Positions 33,961 through 42,429 of a DNA stretch of 56,813 nucleotides are shown here, piece after piece. Source of the DNA: Terriglobia bacterium (lineage in GTDB: Bacteria > Acidobacteriota > Terriglobia > Bryobacterales > UBA6623); assembly GCA_009838515.1 (NCBI GenBank), contig VXRL01000083.1, forward strand, positions 1-56,813, in the 5' to 3' direction. Both the position numbers and the translations under genes were made by a program. Position 1 is the first letter of the stretch. Each line of letters opens with the position of its first letter. A model generated the notes under the pieces. That model was not told the origin of the DNA. It saw only the letters and a list, made by a program, of their open reading frames with translations, and ran no database searches.

Positions 33961-35103
33961 ATGTCAGTGACGCGAAGGCACGTGTTGTCCTCGGTCCTGG
34001 GGCTGAGTCCGGTCGCCGATGCTTCTGCGGCGAGGCGTACCACGCAGGCGAGCCCGGCAGGATTCTTCACTCTCGACCGGCGGAACGAGCGCTGGTGGCT
34101 GGTCACCCCCGAGGGGAAGCCGTTCTTCTCGCTGGGCCTGAACCACATCGATCCTGCCAGCCTGCGCTATCCGGAAAATATCCACATCTGGCGGGAGAAG
34201 TACGGCGGCAGCACCGTCCGATGGATCGAAGAATCGGTCGCACCCAACCTGAAGCGCTGGGGCTTCAATACCGTTGGCTGGGTGCAAGAGGTGACCGTGC
34301 GCAAGTGGCGACATTCGCGCCCGTTTACCAACGACGAGTACCGCGCCCTAGGCCTGCCGTTCTGTCACTTGCTGCCGTTCATGGAATCGCACCAGTGGGA
34401 GCAGCACACCCGACACTTCGACTTCCGCAGCCGCGAGTGGGAAGAATGGGCGGAATACGTGGCACGCTCGCATTGCGCGGAACTGAGCGAAGACCGCAAC
34501 TTGATCGGCTACTTCTACAGCGACTGCCCCACCTGGACGCACGAGCGGCCGGAAAACGCCTGGCGAGGTCCGATCTTCGACCCCGAGCTGTTGGACAGCC
34601 CGGCCGGGCGCAAGGAACTCGCGGAACTGGCACTGCGCTATTACCGCACTACGCACGATGCGATCCGTCGCTACGACCCGCACCACTTGATTCTCGGGGA
34701 CCGTTACGAGGCCAACGCCCCGCTCGCGACGGAAGTCGTCGAAGCCGCCATTGAGTACGTGGACGTGCTCTCATTCCAAGACTTTCGGAGCCCCGGGCAG
34801 CACCTGTCGCAGTGGCACTCCAAAACGGGCAAGCCAGTCTTGCTGGCCGATGCCGCCGGCATCGAGCGGCCGGTACCTTCGACGGGATTCGTGCCCAACA
34901 ACGGCCGGTGGTACGCCGACGTGCTGGCAGCACTGCGCCGGAATCCGGGCTGCGTCGGCTTTCATCTCTGTGGTGCGTACCAGCGCAACAAGGCCCGTAG
35001 GCGAGGACTGCTGGACGAGTTGGAGAGACCTGACGAGGCCCAGCTGGCGCTGATCGCGGAGGCGAACCGACAGACATTCCGATGGGTAAGGGACATGTTC
35101 TGA
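33961..35103 (+). CDS. Agarase-like glycoside hydrolase with Tat-type signal
   Basis: 380 residues. The N-terminus (SVTRRHVLSSVLGLSPVADASA) looks like a twin-arginine signal. The rest resembles the (beta/alpha)8 agarase-type hydrolases: RWWLVTPEGKPFFSLGLNH, LKRWGFNTVGW, LIGYFYSDCPTW, DPHHLILGDRYEANAP and VDVLSFQDF. Candidate acids lie in LGDRYEAN and in SFQDF, but I cannot fix the catalytic pair. Likely periplasmic or surface degradation of a galactan-type polysaccharide, in keeping with the sulfatase nearby. A TATTAT box at 33927-33932 may be the promoter. Divergent from the aminotransferase, with a 125-base gap. Confidence 0.8.
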   Translation: MSVTRRHVLSSVLGLSPVADASAARRTTQASPAGFFTLDRRNERWWLVTPEGKPFFSLGLNHIDPASLRYPENIHIWREKYGGSTVRWIEESVAPNLKRWGFNTVGWVQEVTVRKWRHSRPFTNDEYRALGLPFCHLLPFMESHQWEQHTRHFDFRSREWEEWAEYVARSHCAELSEDRNLIGYFYSDCPTWTHERPENAWRGPIFDPELLDSPAGRKELAELALRYYRTTHDAIRRYDPHHLILGDRYEANAPLATEVVEAAIEYVDVLSFQDFRSPGQHLSQWHSKTGKPVLLADAAGIERPVPSTGFVPNNGRWYADVLAALRRNPGCVGFHLCGAYQRNKARRRGLLDELERPDEAQLALIAEANRQTFRWVRDMF

Positions 35104-35211
35104 ATCCGCGGCCGTTGCGGGACCAGCCATGCCCTCCCGGCGAGGCACTATACACTGAGTTGACTCGGTTCCTCGGTATGCGGGCCGGGCCATCGGCGGT
35201 TCCGAGAGTCC

Positions 35212-37041
35212 ATGGAAGAAGTCGTCGCTACGCGGACCGGAAACACTAACACGGCGGCGCGCCCATGGCACCGTGCCGAGAATGCGTTCGCGGGAGCTCT
35301 GCTGGCGCTTACAGCGCTGCTGCCCCTGGCGGAGGGCGCTGGGCGCCTAGTGGGAGTCGGGAACCTGATCCCCGGGTCGATTCCTCTGGTCCAGCACCTG
35401 ACGCTTCTCATCGCGGTCGCCGGCGGAGCGATCGCGGCGCGTGACCGCAAGCTGCTGGCTCTTTCGACGGCGACGTTTCTGCCGGAGCGCTTCAAGAAGC
35501 CGGCCCAGGTCGTGTCGGCAATGGTCGGCGTGTCCGTGTGCGCCTGCCTAGCCTACGGTTCGTGGACGTTCGCCATGGTCGAACGCGAGGCGGGCGACAT
35601 CGTGGCGTTCGGCCTTCCGGTATGGGTCTTCGTGTGGGCCATGGCACCGGGATTCGCAGTCCTAGGATTGCGCATGGCCTGGAACGGTTCGCCGTCGCTG
35701 GCCGGCCGGGCGATCTGCTTGGCTGGCGTGATCGTGCCAATCGCGCTCGCATCGTGGGAGTCCCTCGGCGAGCTGCCACTTCTGCAGTATGGAGCCTTGG
35801 CGCTGCTGGGAAGCGCCGTGCTGGGCATGCCGATCTTCGCGGTGATCGGCGGCCTCGCCGCGCTGCTGTTCTGGTATGAGTACACGCCGGTGACGGCAGT
35901 GCCACTGGCCGCCTACCAGCTCTCCGGGCAGCCCCTGCTGCCGGCCATCCCCCTGTTCACGTTGGGCGGCTACATCTTGGCGGAGGGCGGCGCCAGCCAA
36001 CGCTTGGTGCGCGTATTCTCGACCTGGCTCGGATGGCTGCCCGGGGGCTTGGCCGTCACCACCACAGTGGCATTCGCCTTCTTCACATCGTTTACGGGCG
36101 CCTCCGGCGTCACGATCCTCTCGCTGGGCGGACTGATCCTCCCGGTGCTGGTCAAGTGGCGGGTTTGGCGGGCACGTGAGGGGGGGGGGCTTTAAGCCAC
36201 GGGGTGCCACGGGGGGGGGGTGCCGCCCCGCCCGGGAGTCATCCTCTACGGCGTATACTCCCGGACCCCGCTCAAGGAGCTGTTCCTCGGCGGTCTGATT
36301 CCAGGCTGTCTGCTGGTTGCGTTAGTCGCCGCATGGGGCGTGCGCCACGGGCGCATCGCCGAGCGCGGGCAGCGCAAGTTCGAGCCGGCCCAGGCGCGGG
36401 CCGCGATGCGCGACGCCAAGTGGGAGCTGCTGCTGCCGCTGGTCGTGATCGGCGGCATCTTCAGCGGCATCGCGACATTGGTCGAGGCCGCGGCGGTGAC
36501 AGTGCTGTACGCCTTCGTGGTCGAGTGCTTCGTCCATCGCGACCTCTCCCTGCGGACCGGGGTGCCGAAGCTGGCCGTGGAATGTTGCACGCTGGTCGGC
36601 GGGGTGCTGCTGATCCTGGGCGTCGCTCTGGGCTTCACGAACTACCTGATCGACGGGCAAGTGCCCGACCTCGCACTCGAGTGGGTCCAGTCACACATCG
36701 AATCGAAGCTGGTCTTCCTGCTGGCGCTGAACATCCTGCTGCTCATCGTGGGCTGCATGATGGACATCTTTTCCGCAATCTTGGTGGTCGTGCCCCTGAT
36801 CGCGCCGATGGCGGCGGCCTACGGGGTCGATCCGGTGCACCTGGGGATCATCTTCCTCGCCAATCTCGAGCTCGGCTACCTGACGCCTCCGGTGGGAATG
36901 AATCTGTTCCTGGCCTCGTATCGTTTCGGAATACCCCTGACGAAAGTCTACCGGTCCGTCGTGCCGTTCTTGCTGATCTTGTTCGGCGGGGTGCTGCTGA
37001 TCACCTACCTGCCGTTCCTGACGCTGGCGCTGGTGCGCTAG
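35212..37041 (+). pseudogene. Fused TRAP transporter small and large permease, interrupted by an in-frame TAA
   Basis: One reading frame of 610 codons carries a DctQ-like small permease (about residues 15-160: four hydrophobic helices) joined to a DctM-like large permease (about 175-609: GMPIFAVIGGLAALLF, PLFTLGGYILAEGG, FTSFTGASGVTILSLGG, then ILYGVYSRTPLKELFLGG, LVEAAAVTVLYAF, TPPVGMNLFLASYRFG). At 36193-36195 a TAA interrupts this frame, and the parts on either side (35212-36195 and 36220-37041) are in the same frame. The 25 residues around the stop do not match the family, although the spacing does exactly. That stretch contains two runs of ten G. A sequencing artefact or a recent inactivation would both explain it. 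TRAP systems import organic acids using an extracytoplasmic binding protein; no DctP gene is adjacent. Confidence 0.85.
36180..36220. repeat. Two runs of ten G in the broken TRAP gene
   Basis: Bases 36180-36189 and 36211-36220 are each ten consecutive G, 21 bases apart, flanking the in-frame TAA. No comparable runs occur elsewhere in the window. Confidence 0.95.
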
Positions 37042-37083
37042 CAACTTGCTAGACTCAAGGTCAAGCGGCGCGCCCGCGGCCCG

Positions 37084-38322
37084 ATGGCAAGTCCCCGACG
37101 GCACACGACTGCCTGCGATGTGAGCGGCGTCCTGATCGGCGCTGACCATCCGGTCGTGGTGCAGTCGATGACCAACACCGACACTGCCGACAGCGCAGGC
37201 ACGGTCAACCAAGTCCTCGCGCTAGCCCAGTCCGGATCGGAGCTGGTGCGCGTGACGGTGAACCACGACAAGGCCGCCCTGGCCGTGCCGGGCATCGTGC
37301 AGACCCTGCGCGATTTCGGCTGCGAGGTGCCGATTGTCGGGGACTTCCACTACAACGGGCACATCCTGCTCAAGCAGTACCCCGACTGCGCCAAGGCGCT
37401 GGCAAAGTACCGCATCAATCCGGGCAACGTGAACATCGGCAAGCGGCATGACGACAACTTCCGGACGATGATCGAGGCCGCGATCGAGCACGGCAAGCCG
37501 GTGCGGATTGGAGTGAACTGGGGCTCGCTGGACCAGCAGCTGCTGACCAGCCAGATGGACGAGAACGCCAAGCGGGAGAAACCCCTGAGCGCAACCGAGG
37601 TGATGTACGAAACGATCGTGCTCAGCGCGCTGCGGTCCGCCGAGGCGGCCGAGGGCTACGGACTCGGGCACGACCGGATCATTCTGAGCGCAAAGGTTTC
37701 CGACGTGCAGGACCTGATCGCGGTCTACCGCGCTCTGGCGCTGCGCTGCGACTACCCGCTCCACCTCGGCCTGACCGAGGCTGGAATGGGCAACAAGGGC
37801 GTGGTCGCCTCGACGGCGGGCATGGCAGTGCTGCTGCAGGAGGGGATTGGCGACACGATCCGGGTGTCGCTGACACCCCGTCCGGGAGGCGACCGCTGCG
37901 AGGAAGTCGAGGTCGCCAAGCAGATGCTGCAAGCGCTGGACATCCGGCACTTCACTCCGCAAGTCACCGCCTGCCCGGGTTGCGGGCGCACCACCAGCAC
38001 GTTCTTCCAAGAAATGGCCGAGGAGATCCAGGCCTACCTAGGTGCCAAGATGCCGGAGTGGAAGGGCGAATACGAGGGCGTCGAGAGCATGAGCGTCGCG
38101 GTCATGGGCTGTATCGTCAACGGCCCGGGAGAGTCCAAGTACGCCGATATAGGCATTTCGCTGCCCGGCACCTTTGAAGAGCCGGTGGCGCCGGTCTACG
38201 TGGATGGTCGCCTGCACCGCACCTTGCGCGGCGACCGCATCGTAGCCGAATTCATCGAGATTCTCGATTCCTACGTGAACTCCCGCTACGCCGCCCGTCC
38301 GGCAGCGGCGACCGTGCAATAG
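37084..38322 (+). CDS. ispG: (E)-4-hydroxy-3-methylbut-2-enyl-diphosphate synthase IspG (GcpE)
   Basis: 412 residues. It makes HMBPP in the MEP isoprenoid pathway. N-terminal TIM-barrel blocks VVVQSMTNTDTAD, GDFHYNGHILL, YRINPGNVNIG, RIGVNWGSLD and LHLGLTEAGMGNKG are present. The C-terminal iron-sulfur domain has Cys297 and Cys300 (ACPGCGRT), Cys343 (MGCIVNGPGE) and Glu350, which together hold the [4Fe-4S] cluster. It lacks the insertion domain seen in plant and some bacterial forms, so it is the short type. A TAGACT box ends 28 bases before the ATG. It follows the TRAP gene by 42 bases and is convergent with tatC. Confidence 0.97.
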   Translation: MASPRRHTTACDVSGVLIGADHPVVVQSMTNTDTADSAGTVNQVLALAQSGSELVRVTVNHDKAALAVPGIVQTLRDFGCEVPIVGDFHYNGHILLKQYPDCAKALAKYRINPGNVNIGKRHDDNFRTMIEAAIEHGKPVRIGVNWGSLDQQLLTSQMDENAKREKPLSATEVMYETIVLSALRSAEAAEGYGLGHDRIILSAKVSDVQDLIAVYRALALRCDYPLHLGLTEAGMGNKGVVASTAGMAVLLQEGIGDTIRVSLTPRPGGDRCEEVEVAKQMLQALDIRHFTPQVTACPGCGRTTSTFFQEMAEEIQAYLGAKMPEWKGEYEGVESMSVAVMGCIVNGPGESKYADIGISLPGTFEEPVAPVYVDGRLHRTLRGDRIVAEFIEILDSYVNSRYAARPAAATVQ

Positions 38323-38337
38323 CAGTCGCGCCGGCGC

Positions 38338-39579
38338 CTACTGTCCAGGCGGGCTGGTCGGCCCGAACCACGGGAAGTCCGGTATCAGCCCGTAGCCGTG
38401 GGCGAAGTGCATGTAGGCGATGATCGCCGCGATCAGCGCGAAGAACGCCAACACCGACAGGCCGATCCGCAGCCACGGCAGGCGGCGGCCCTCGCGCCGC
38501 AGCACCAGCAGCCAGCTCGCGCCGATGCCGACGAAGTAAAGCAGGATCATCGGCCCGGCGAACAGCGTCATGGTGAGCGGGTCACCCGTCGGGGTGATGA
38601 TCGCGGCGATGACGAACATGATCAGCACGGCGTAGCGCACGTTGCGCAGCAAGAAGCGCGGCGTGGTGAGCCGCAGCAGAGTGAAAAAGAAGATCAGTAC
38701 GGGTAGCTGGAACACCAGCCCCAGGCCGATCTCGAGAATGATGAACGTGTTGAGGTAGTCGCTGACCGAGATGTACGGCTCAACCTCGTCCGTTACTGTG
38801 AGCAGGAATTGCAACGTGACAGGCAGGGCGATGAAGTAGCAAAACAGTCCGCCGAGGATGAACAGGCCGCCGGTGGTGAAGATGAACGGCGTCGCCCAGC
38901 GCTTTTCCTTCTTGTACAGGCCGGGGGCGATGAACTGCCAGGCTTGGTAGGCCAGCCAAGGAGCGCCGATGAAGACCGCTGCTAGCAGCGGCACCTTGAA
39001 GTACTGCACGTAGAACTGCTCGGTCGGCTTGATGTTGATCAGCTGGATCATCTGGCCGTCGGGACCGACGATCGCTCGCGCAGCGCCGCGGAAGGGCTCG
39101 ATGGCGAGCCGGAGTAAATCGTGTGCGAGGGCAAGACAACCGAGATAGACGACTAGCAGGCCGCCGAGCGCACGCAGGATGCGCGTGCGCAGTTCCTCGA
39201 GGTGCTCCAAGAAGGACATGCGCGCCATGCCCTCCTCTTCTCCGTCGTCATCGTCATCGTCATCGCCATCGTCACCGTCGTCGGTCGGAGGCGGGGGCGG
39301 AGCGGTGTCCGCGTTGGATGCCGCGGACGGCTCCCCTCCTTCCTCGTCGCCGGCCGCGGCATCGGGCGGGTCCGCGTGCGGGTCGTCGTAGAGATGGTCG
39401 GATTCGTCGTGATAGGGATCGTCGTAAAAGGAGGTGTCCGAATTGGAGCCGGATGACTCCCCACCGTCGGAATGGCCCGAGCCTTGAGCGTCAGTGCCAG
39501 AACTGGCCTCGGACTGCCGGCCATCCGAGCCGGTCGGCTCAGACCCAGCGTCCTCTTTGTTGCGATCTTCCGAATCCAT
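38338..39579 (-). CDS. tatC: TatC translocase with long acidic N-terminal extension
   Basis: 413 residues. The TatC core starts near residue 119 with RMSFLEHLEELRTRILRAL, the signal-recognition loop, and contains six membrane helices (including GGLFILGGLFCYFIALPV and VLIFFFTLLRLTTPRFL). The core ends in NVRYAVLIMFVIAAIITPTGDP. The first 118 residues are an unusual low-complexity, acidic segment with two YDDPYHDE/YDDPHADP-like units (52-70), a Pro run, and a Gly/Asp run with seven consecutive Asp near 106-112. Most TatC proteins begin directly at the core. In the membrane the extension would face the cytoplasm. TatA is encoded upstream with a 61-base gap, so they form an operon. Confidence 0.95.
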   Translation of the reverse strand: MDSEDRNKEDAGSEPTGSDGRQSEASSGTDAQGSGHSDGGESSGSNSDTSFYDDPYHDESDHLYDDPHADPPDAAAGDEEGGEPSAASNADTAPPPPPTDDGDDGDDDDDDDGEEEGMARMSFLEHLEELRTRILRALGGLLVVYLGCLALAHDLLRLAIEPFRGAARAIVGPDGQMIQLINIKPTEQFYVQYFKVPLLAAVFIGAPWLAYQAWQFIAPGLYKKEKRWATPFIFTTGGLFILGGLFCYFIALPVTLQFLLTVTDEVEPYISVSDYLNTFIILEIGLGLVFQLPVLIFFFTLLRLTTPRFLLRNVRYAVLIMFVIAAIITPTGDPLTMTLFAGPMILLYFVGIGASWLLVLRREGRRLPWLRIGLSVLAFFALIAAIIAYMHFAHGYGLIPDFPWFGPTSPPGQ

Positions 39580-39640
39580 GGAGCAATCCGACCCTTGCTT
39601 GGCTTCGAACCCTATTCAGAGAAACTGTGCTAGCGAGCGC

Positions 39641-40135
39641 TCAGGAAGATTTGGAATCGGCAACCGCTTCGGATTCCGGCAAGCCGCTGACAGGCACCTC
39701 CGAGGCTTCGGCCTCGTTCGGGTCATTGTCGGACTCGGCAGGCGTCTCGGCGGCCGTCCCCTCCGCGGAGGCTGTCGCGGCTTCGGACGACGAGTCACCG
39801 TTATCGGAACTCTTCGACGAAGAACTGGTCGCGGCTGCGCCGCTCTGGCTGCCGTCGTAGTCGTAGTCGCTGTAGTAGTCTTCTTCGTTGTCGTCGTAGT
39901 AGCTGGTGCTGATGTCGCGGCTGACGCTGCTGGAGAGGTTCTTGACCTCGCGCGTCTCGTGCTCAATGCTGTCCATTTCGCGCTGGAAGGTGGACTTGAG
40001 TTCGTTCGAAGCGCGCTTGAACTCGGCCATGCCCTTGCCGAAGGTCTTGCCTAGCTCGGGCAGTTTCTTCGGCCCGAAGATCAGCAAGGCCAGGATGAAC
40101 AGGACAATGACCTCACCCATGCCGATTGGGCCCAT
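39641..40135 (-). CDS. tatA: TatA/TatB-type translocase subunit with acidic, Tyr-rich tail
   Basis: 164 residues, start at ATG 40135 with an AGGAGG site. The N-terminus has the membrane helix and hinge of TatA (MGEVIVLFILALLIFGPKKLPELGK), then the amphipathic helix (FGKGMAEFKRASNELKSTFQ). From about residue 79 the tail is acidic and Tyr-rich (SYYDDNEEDYYSDYDYDGS), then Ser/Ala/Glu-rich to the end. Typical TatA is under 100 residues, so the tail is an added feature. The phrase FGPKKLPELGK points to TatA/TatE rather than TatB, and no separate TatB is nearby; a single TatA may serve both roles. The Tat system exports folded proteins; likely clients in this window are PhoX, the propeller protein and the agarase-like hydrolase. 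Confidence 0.93.
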   Translation of the reverse strand: MGPIGMGEVIVLFILALLIFGPKKLPELGKTFGKGMAEFKRASNELKSTFQREMDSIEHETREVKNLSSSVSRDISTSYYDDNEEDYYSDYDYDGSQSGAAATSSSSKSSDNGDSSSEAATASAEGTAAETPAESDNDPNEAEASEVPVSGLPESEAVADSKSS

Positions 40136-40503
40136 GCGATCCTCCTACGGCAGTCCCGGCGCGACCTCAGCGGCGTCAGGACGTTCCTTGATAATAGCGA
40201 GGGCGGCACCGGGAAGCAAACCGGGCGCACGGTGAACGACCGGTGCCAAGCGCACCGGCAGGACGCAGTCCGCAATCGGTGGATGCATCCGGCCAGCATG
40301 CTTCGGAGACACCTTCACCCTCAACCTTGCGTCCCGGTCGCCGCGATTGCTCCGCTCGTAATCGCCTAGCCGCCGCGGTTCCAGGGCGCAAGCGGGCAGT
40401 CCGGCTCTTCCATTGAGCGAATCTGCGGTGTATGCAGCCGAGCGTGCCAGCCGCGTAAGCGCGCCCTGAAGGCGACGGCGAAACCCATTCCCGCACGGCT
40501 ATG
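40136..40503. other. Gap of about 370 bases upstream of tatA and the toxin-antitoxin pair
   Basis: Contains the AGGAGG site of tatA (about 40141-40146). The rest has only shadow frames. TTGATAATAG near 40189-40198 could include the tatA promoter on the minus strand. No RNA gene or repeat was found. Confidence 0.4.
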
Positions 40504-40521
40504 TAGTATCATGTGCTACAT
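40501..40521 (+). promoter_or_regulatory. Inverted repeat with TAGTAT box at the toxin-antitoxin start
   Basis: The arms ATGTAG (40501-40506) and CTACAT (40516-40521) flank nine bases, and a TAGTAT -10-like box (40504-40509) lies inside. The repeat reaches the ATG at 40520. This is the layout expected of an operator by which a Phd-type antitoxin represses its own operon. The box is 10 bases from the start codon. Confidence 0.55.
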
Positions 40522-40792
40522 GGAGCGAGTTGGCATTCGGGAGTTGCGCCAGAACCTCAGTGTCTATCTGGCGAAAGTGAAGATGGGCTCGGCGTTCGCC
40601 GTGACTGACCGTGGCAAGCCCGTTGCCGTGTTGAAGCCCCTCGCCACGGAAGTCGACGCGTGGCAGCGACTAGTCGATGACGGCGTGGTGATTCCGGCAG
40701 CCGGGGGATGGTCGGACACGGAACTCCCCAGCGGGGAGGTCGATTCGCAGCGGACAGCGTCCAAGTACCTTCAGGAGCTGAGGGAAGACTGA
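40520..40792 (+). CDS. Phd/YefM-type antitoxin
   Basis: 90 residues from ATG 40520 (an earlier in-frame ATG at 40511 lies inside the operator). The N-terminal part (VGIRELRQNLSVYLAKVKMGSAFAVTDRGKPVAVLKPL) is the Phd/YefM DNA-binding fold, opening with the standard IRELRQNLS. The C-terminal tail (GEVDSQRTASKYLQELRED) would bind and block the toxin. The PIN-domain toxin gene starts three bases after the stop. The antitoxin probably represses the operon through the inverted repeat at 40501-40521. Confidence 0.9.
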   Translation: MERVGIRELRQNLSVYLAKVKMGSAFAVTDRGKPVAVLKPLATEVDAWQRLVDDGVVIPAAGGWSDTELPSGEVDSQRTASKYLQELRED

Positions 40793-40794
40793 AC

Positions 40795-41187
40795 ATGAAG
40801 GTTGCTTTCTGCGACTCCTCGGCTCTGGTCAAGCTTGTCGTCAACGAGCCCGAATCTGCGGCCCTCCGGCATAATCTGCGGACTTACTCGCACGTGATGG
40901 CAAGCGAGTTGGCGGCGGTGGAAGTCCCAAGGGCGATTCGACGCCACGACCCAAGCAGGGTCGCCTTTGCGCAACGGCTGATCCGCAACCTCGAGGCCGT
41001 GACTCTTGATCGCAGCGTCATAGAACGAGCCGCAGCGCTAGACCCTTCAGAATTGCGCGGTCTGGGCGCCATACAGCTTGCGTGTGCGCTTCGGCTCGTT
41101 CAATTCGATCCAGTCTTCATTGCATACGACAGTCGCCTCGTTCAAGCCGCATCGGCGGCTGGACTGCGGACGCTGTCCCCTGCGTGA
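40795..41187 (+). CDS. PIN-domain (VapC-like) toxin with one acidic residue missing
   Basis: 130 residues from ATG 40795. PIN toxins are Mg-dependent RNases. The first catalytic Asp is Asp7 (FCDSSALVKL), the Glu is Glu43 (ELAAVEVPRAI) and the fourth acid is Asp112 (IAYDSRL). The third, normally in a LDALHLATA-like motif, is Gly91 here (RGLGAIQLACAL). A single base change (GAC to GGC) would do this. Its length and fold otherwise match. The antitoxin gene is immediately upstream. It may be an inactivated or weakened toxin. Confidence 0.88.
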   Translation: MKVAFCDSSALVKLVVNEPESAALRHNLRTYSHVMASELAAVEVPRAIRRHDPSRVAFAQRLIRNLEAVTLDRSVIERAAALDPSELRGLGAIQLACALRLVQFDPVFIAYDSRLVQAASAAGLRTLSPA

Positions 41188-41278
41188 TTCTTCTTCTTCG
41201 TCGCTCGCAGTAATCGGGTACGGCTGTCATCCCGGGCACAGGCACCTCACCGCACGAGCCGGGCAGGAGGGCAACGCC

Positions 41279-41284
41279 TACAAT
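41279..41284 (+). promoter_or_regulatory. TACAAT -10-like box before the VOC gene
   Basis: TACAAT ends 8 bases before the ATG at 41293. A GGAGG-like stretch lies upstream of the box rather than between it and the start, so it cannot serve this gene if transcription begins just after the box. Confidence 0.4.
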
Positions 41285-41292
41285 GGGCCCTT

Positions 41293-41673
41293 ATGGATCA
41301 TATCGGGCTCAAGCGCATGCACCACGTGTCCTTCGCGGTGGCGAATCTCGCCGCGTCCAAGCGCTTCTTCTGCGATGCGCTCGGGCTGCCTGAGGACGAG
41401 CGGCCGAACTTCGATTTCCCCGGCGCCTGGCTGGCGGTGGGCGATCGCCAAATCCACCTGATCGAACAGACCGAGGCCGGCCGAGAGGTAAGCGGCCGCA
41501 TCAGCCGCTCTGATCACCTCGCCATGGAGGTGGAGGACCTCAACGTGGTCAAGGCCCGCCTGAACGATTGCGGGATCGAGTTCGTCGAGGGCGGCAACGA
41601 GCGGCTCGGCATGAGCCAGGCGTTCTGCAGCGATCCCGACGGGCACACCATCGAGTTCGTGCAGTATCACTGA
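41293..41673 (+). CDS. VOC-family (glyoxalase/bleomycin-resistance fold) protein
   Basis: 126 residues with two beta-alpha-beta-beta-beta modules. The first has HHVSFAVANLAASKRFFCDALG, the second SDHLAMEVEDLNVVKARL, and the end is FCSDPDGHTIEFVQY. Metal ligands expected in such proteins are present: His10/His11 area, Glu near IHLIEQ, His in SDHLAME and Glu in IEFVQ. Members isomerise or cleave small substrates, or sequester antibiotics; the specific role is unknown. The gene stands alone between the toxin and the barrel protein. Confidence 0.88.
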   Translation: MDHIGLKRMHHVSFAVANLAASKRFFCDALGLPEDERPNFDFPGAWLAVGDRQIHLIEQTEAGREVSGRISRSDHLAMEVEDLNVVKARLNDCGIEFVEGGNERLGMSQAFCSDPDGHTIEFVQYH

Positions 41674-41772
41674 GCCCTCCGCGCGATGGCGAGCTGAGTC
41701 GCTGCTGGGGGGCACGAGTCACACCCTGGGCAGGCTGGTGGAGAAACCGCCTCGGGCTGAGCGCGGTCTGAC

Positions 41773-41778
41773 TATGAT
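41773..41778 (+). promoter_or_regulatory. TATGAT -10 box of the outer-membrane barrel gene
   Basis: TATGAT lies 24 bases before the ATG at 41803, with an AGGAAG ribosome-binding site at about 41791-41796, so this gene has an ordinary short leader. Confidence 0.45.
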
Positions 41779-41802
41779 GAACACAGTCCTAGGAAGCCAC
41801 CC

Positions 41803-42429
41803 ATGAAACATCTCCTTACCTGCGCTGCCCTACTTGTTGCGCTAGCCGCGCCCGCGTTCCCGCAGTCTGCGGAGTTCGGCATCTCGGCGGGCTACGGCTC
41901 GCTCGGCGAGAACGACATCAGCGTCAGCGAGGCCCCAAGCACCGGCAGCCGCGCCGGCTACACGATCAGAAACGGAGTGCGCGTCGGGGGCCGCATGGGC
42001 TTCAATTCGCGGCGCTTCTTCGGGCACGAGGCCTCCTACGCCTATCAGCACTCCGGCCTGGATTTCGAAAGTAGCGGCCCAGACGGCACGGAAAACGCCG
42101 ATCTCGGGGCGATCAGATCCCACCATTTCTACTACAACGCGCTGCTGCACGCGGCACCGACAGGCTTTCCGGTCCGTCCGTTCGTGACGGGCGGCGGCGG
42201 CTTCTCGTCCTTCTTCCTGCCGGGGATCCCGTCGTTCTCTGGCTACGGCAGCACGAAGTTCGGCTATAACTACGGCGGTGGCATCAAGCTGAACTTCTAC
42301 CAGTACGGGATTCGTTTCGACGTGCGCAACCACGTCACGGGCAAGCCGTTCGGCAACTACCTGCCCAACGTGCAGGGAACGCTGAACAACACCGAGTTCT
42401 CGGTCACCTTTTACGTGCTGGTCGGCTAG
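41803..42429 (+). CDS. Outer-membrane beta-barrel protein
   Basis: 208 residues with a signal peptide (MKHLLTCAALLVALAAPAFPQS). The mature part consists of alternating strands rich in Gly and aromatic residues (FGISAGYGSLGEND, GVRVGGRMGFNSRRFFGHEASYAYQHSG, FGYNYGGGIKLNFYQYGIRFDVRNH) and ends NNTEFSVTFYVLVG with a C-terminal hydrophobic strand. This is the pattern of small 8-strand OmpA/OmpW-like barrels. Role is structural or small-molecule passage; no substrate can be inferred. Confidence 0.85.
   Translation: MKHLLTCAALLVALAAPAFPQSAEFGISAGYGSLGENDISVSEAPSTGSRAGYTIRNGVRVGGRMGFNSRRFFGHEASYAYQHSGLDFESSGPDGTENADLGAIRSHHFYYNALLHAAPTGFPVRPFVTGGGGFSSFFLPGIPSFSGYGSTKFGYNYGGGIKLNFYQYGIRFDVRNHVTGKPFGNYLPNVQGTLNNTEFSVTFYVLVG

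Noticed and set aside
36204..37052. A second long plus-strand frame over the TRAP permease
   Set aside because: Composition is Arg/Pro/Gly-rich with no membrane helices, while the other frame gives a normal TRAP permease.
39235..39300. CGT/CAT trinucleotide tract as a CRISPR-like or regulatory repeat
   Set aside because: It encodes the Asp run of the TatC extension and has no spacer structure.
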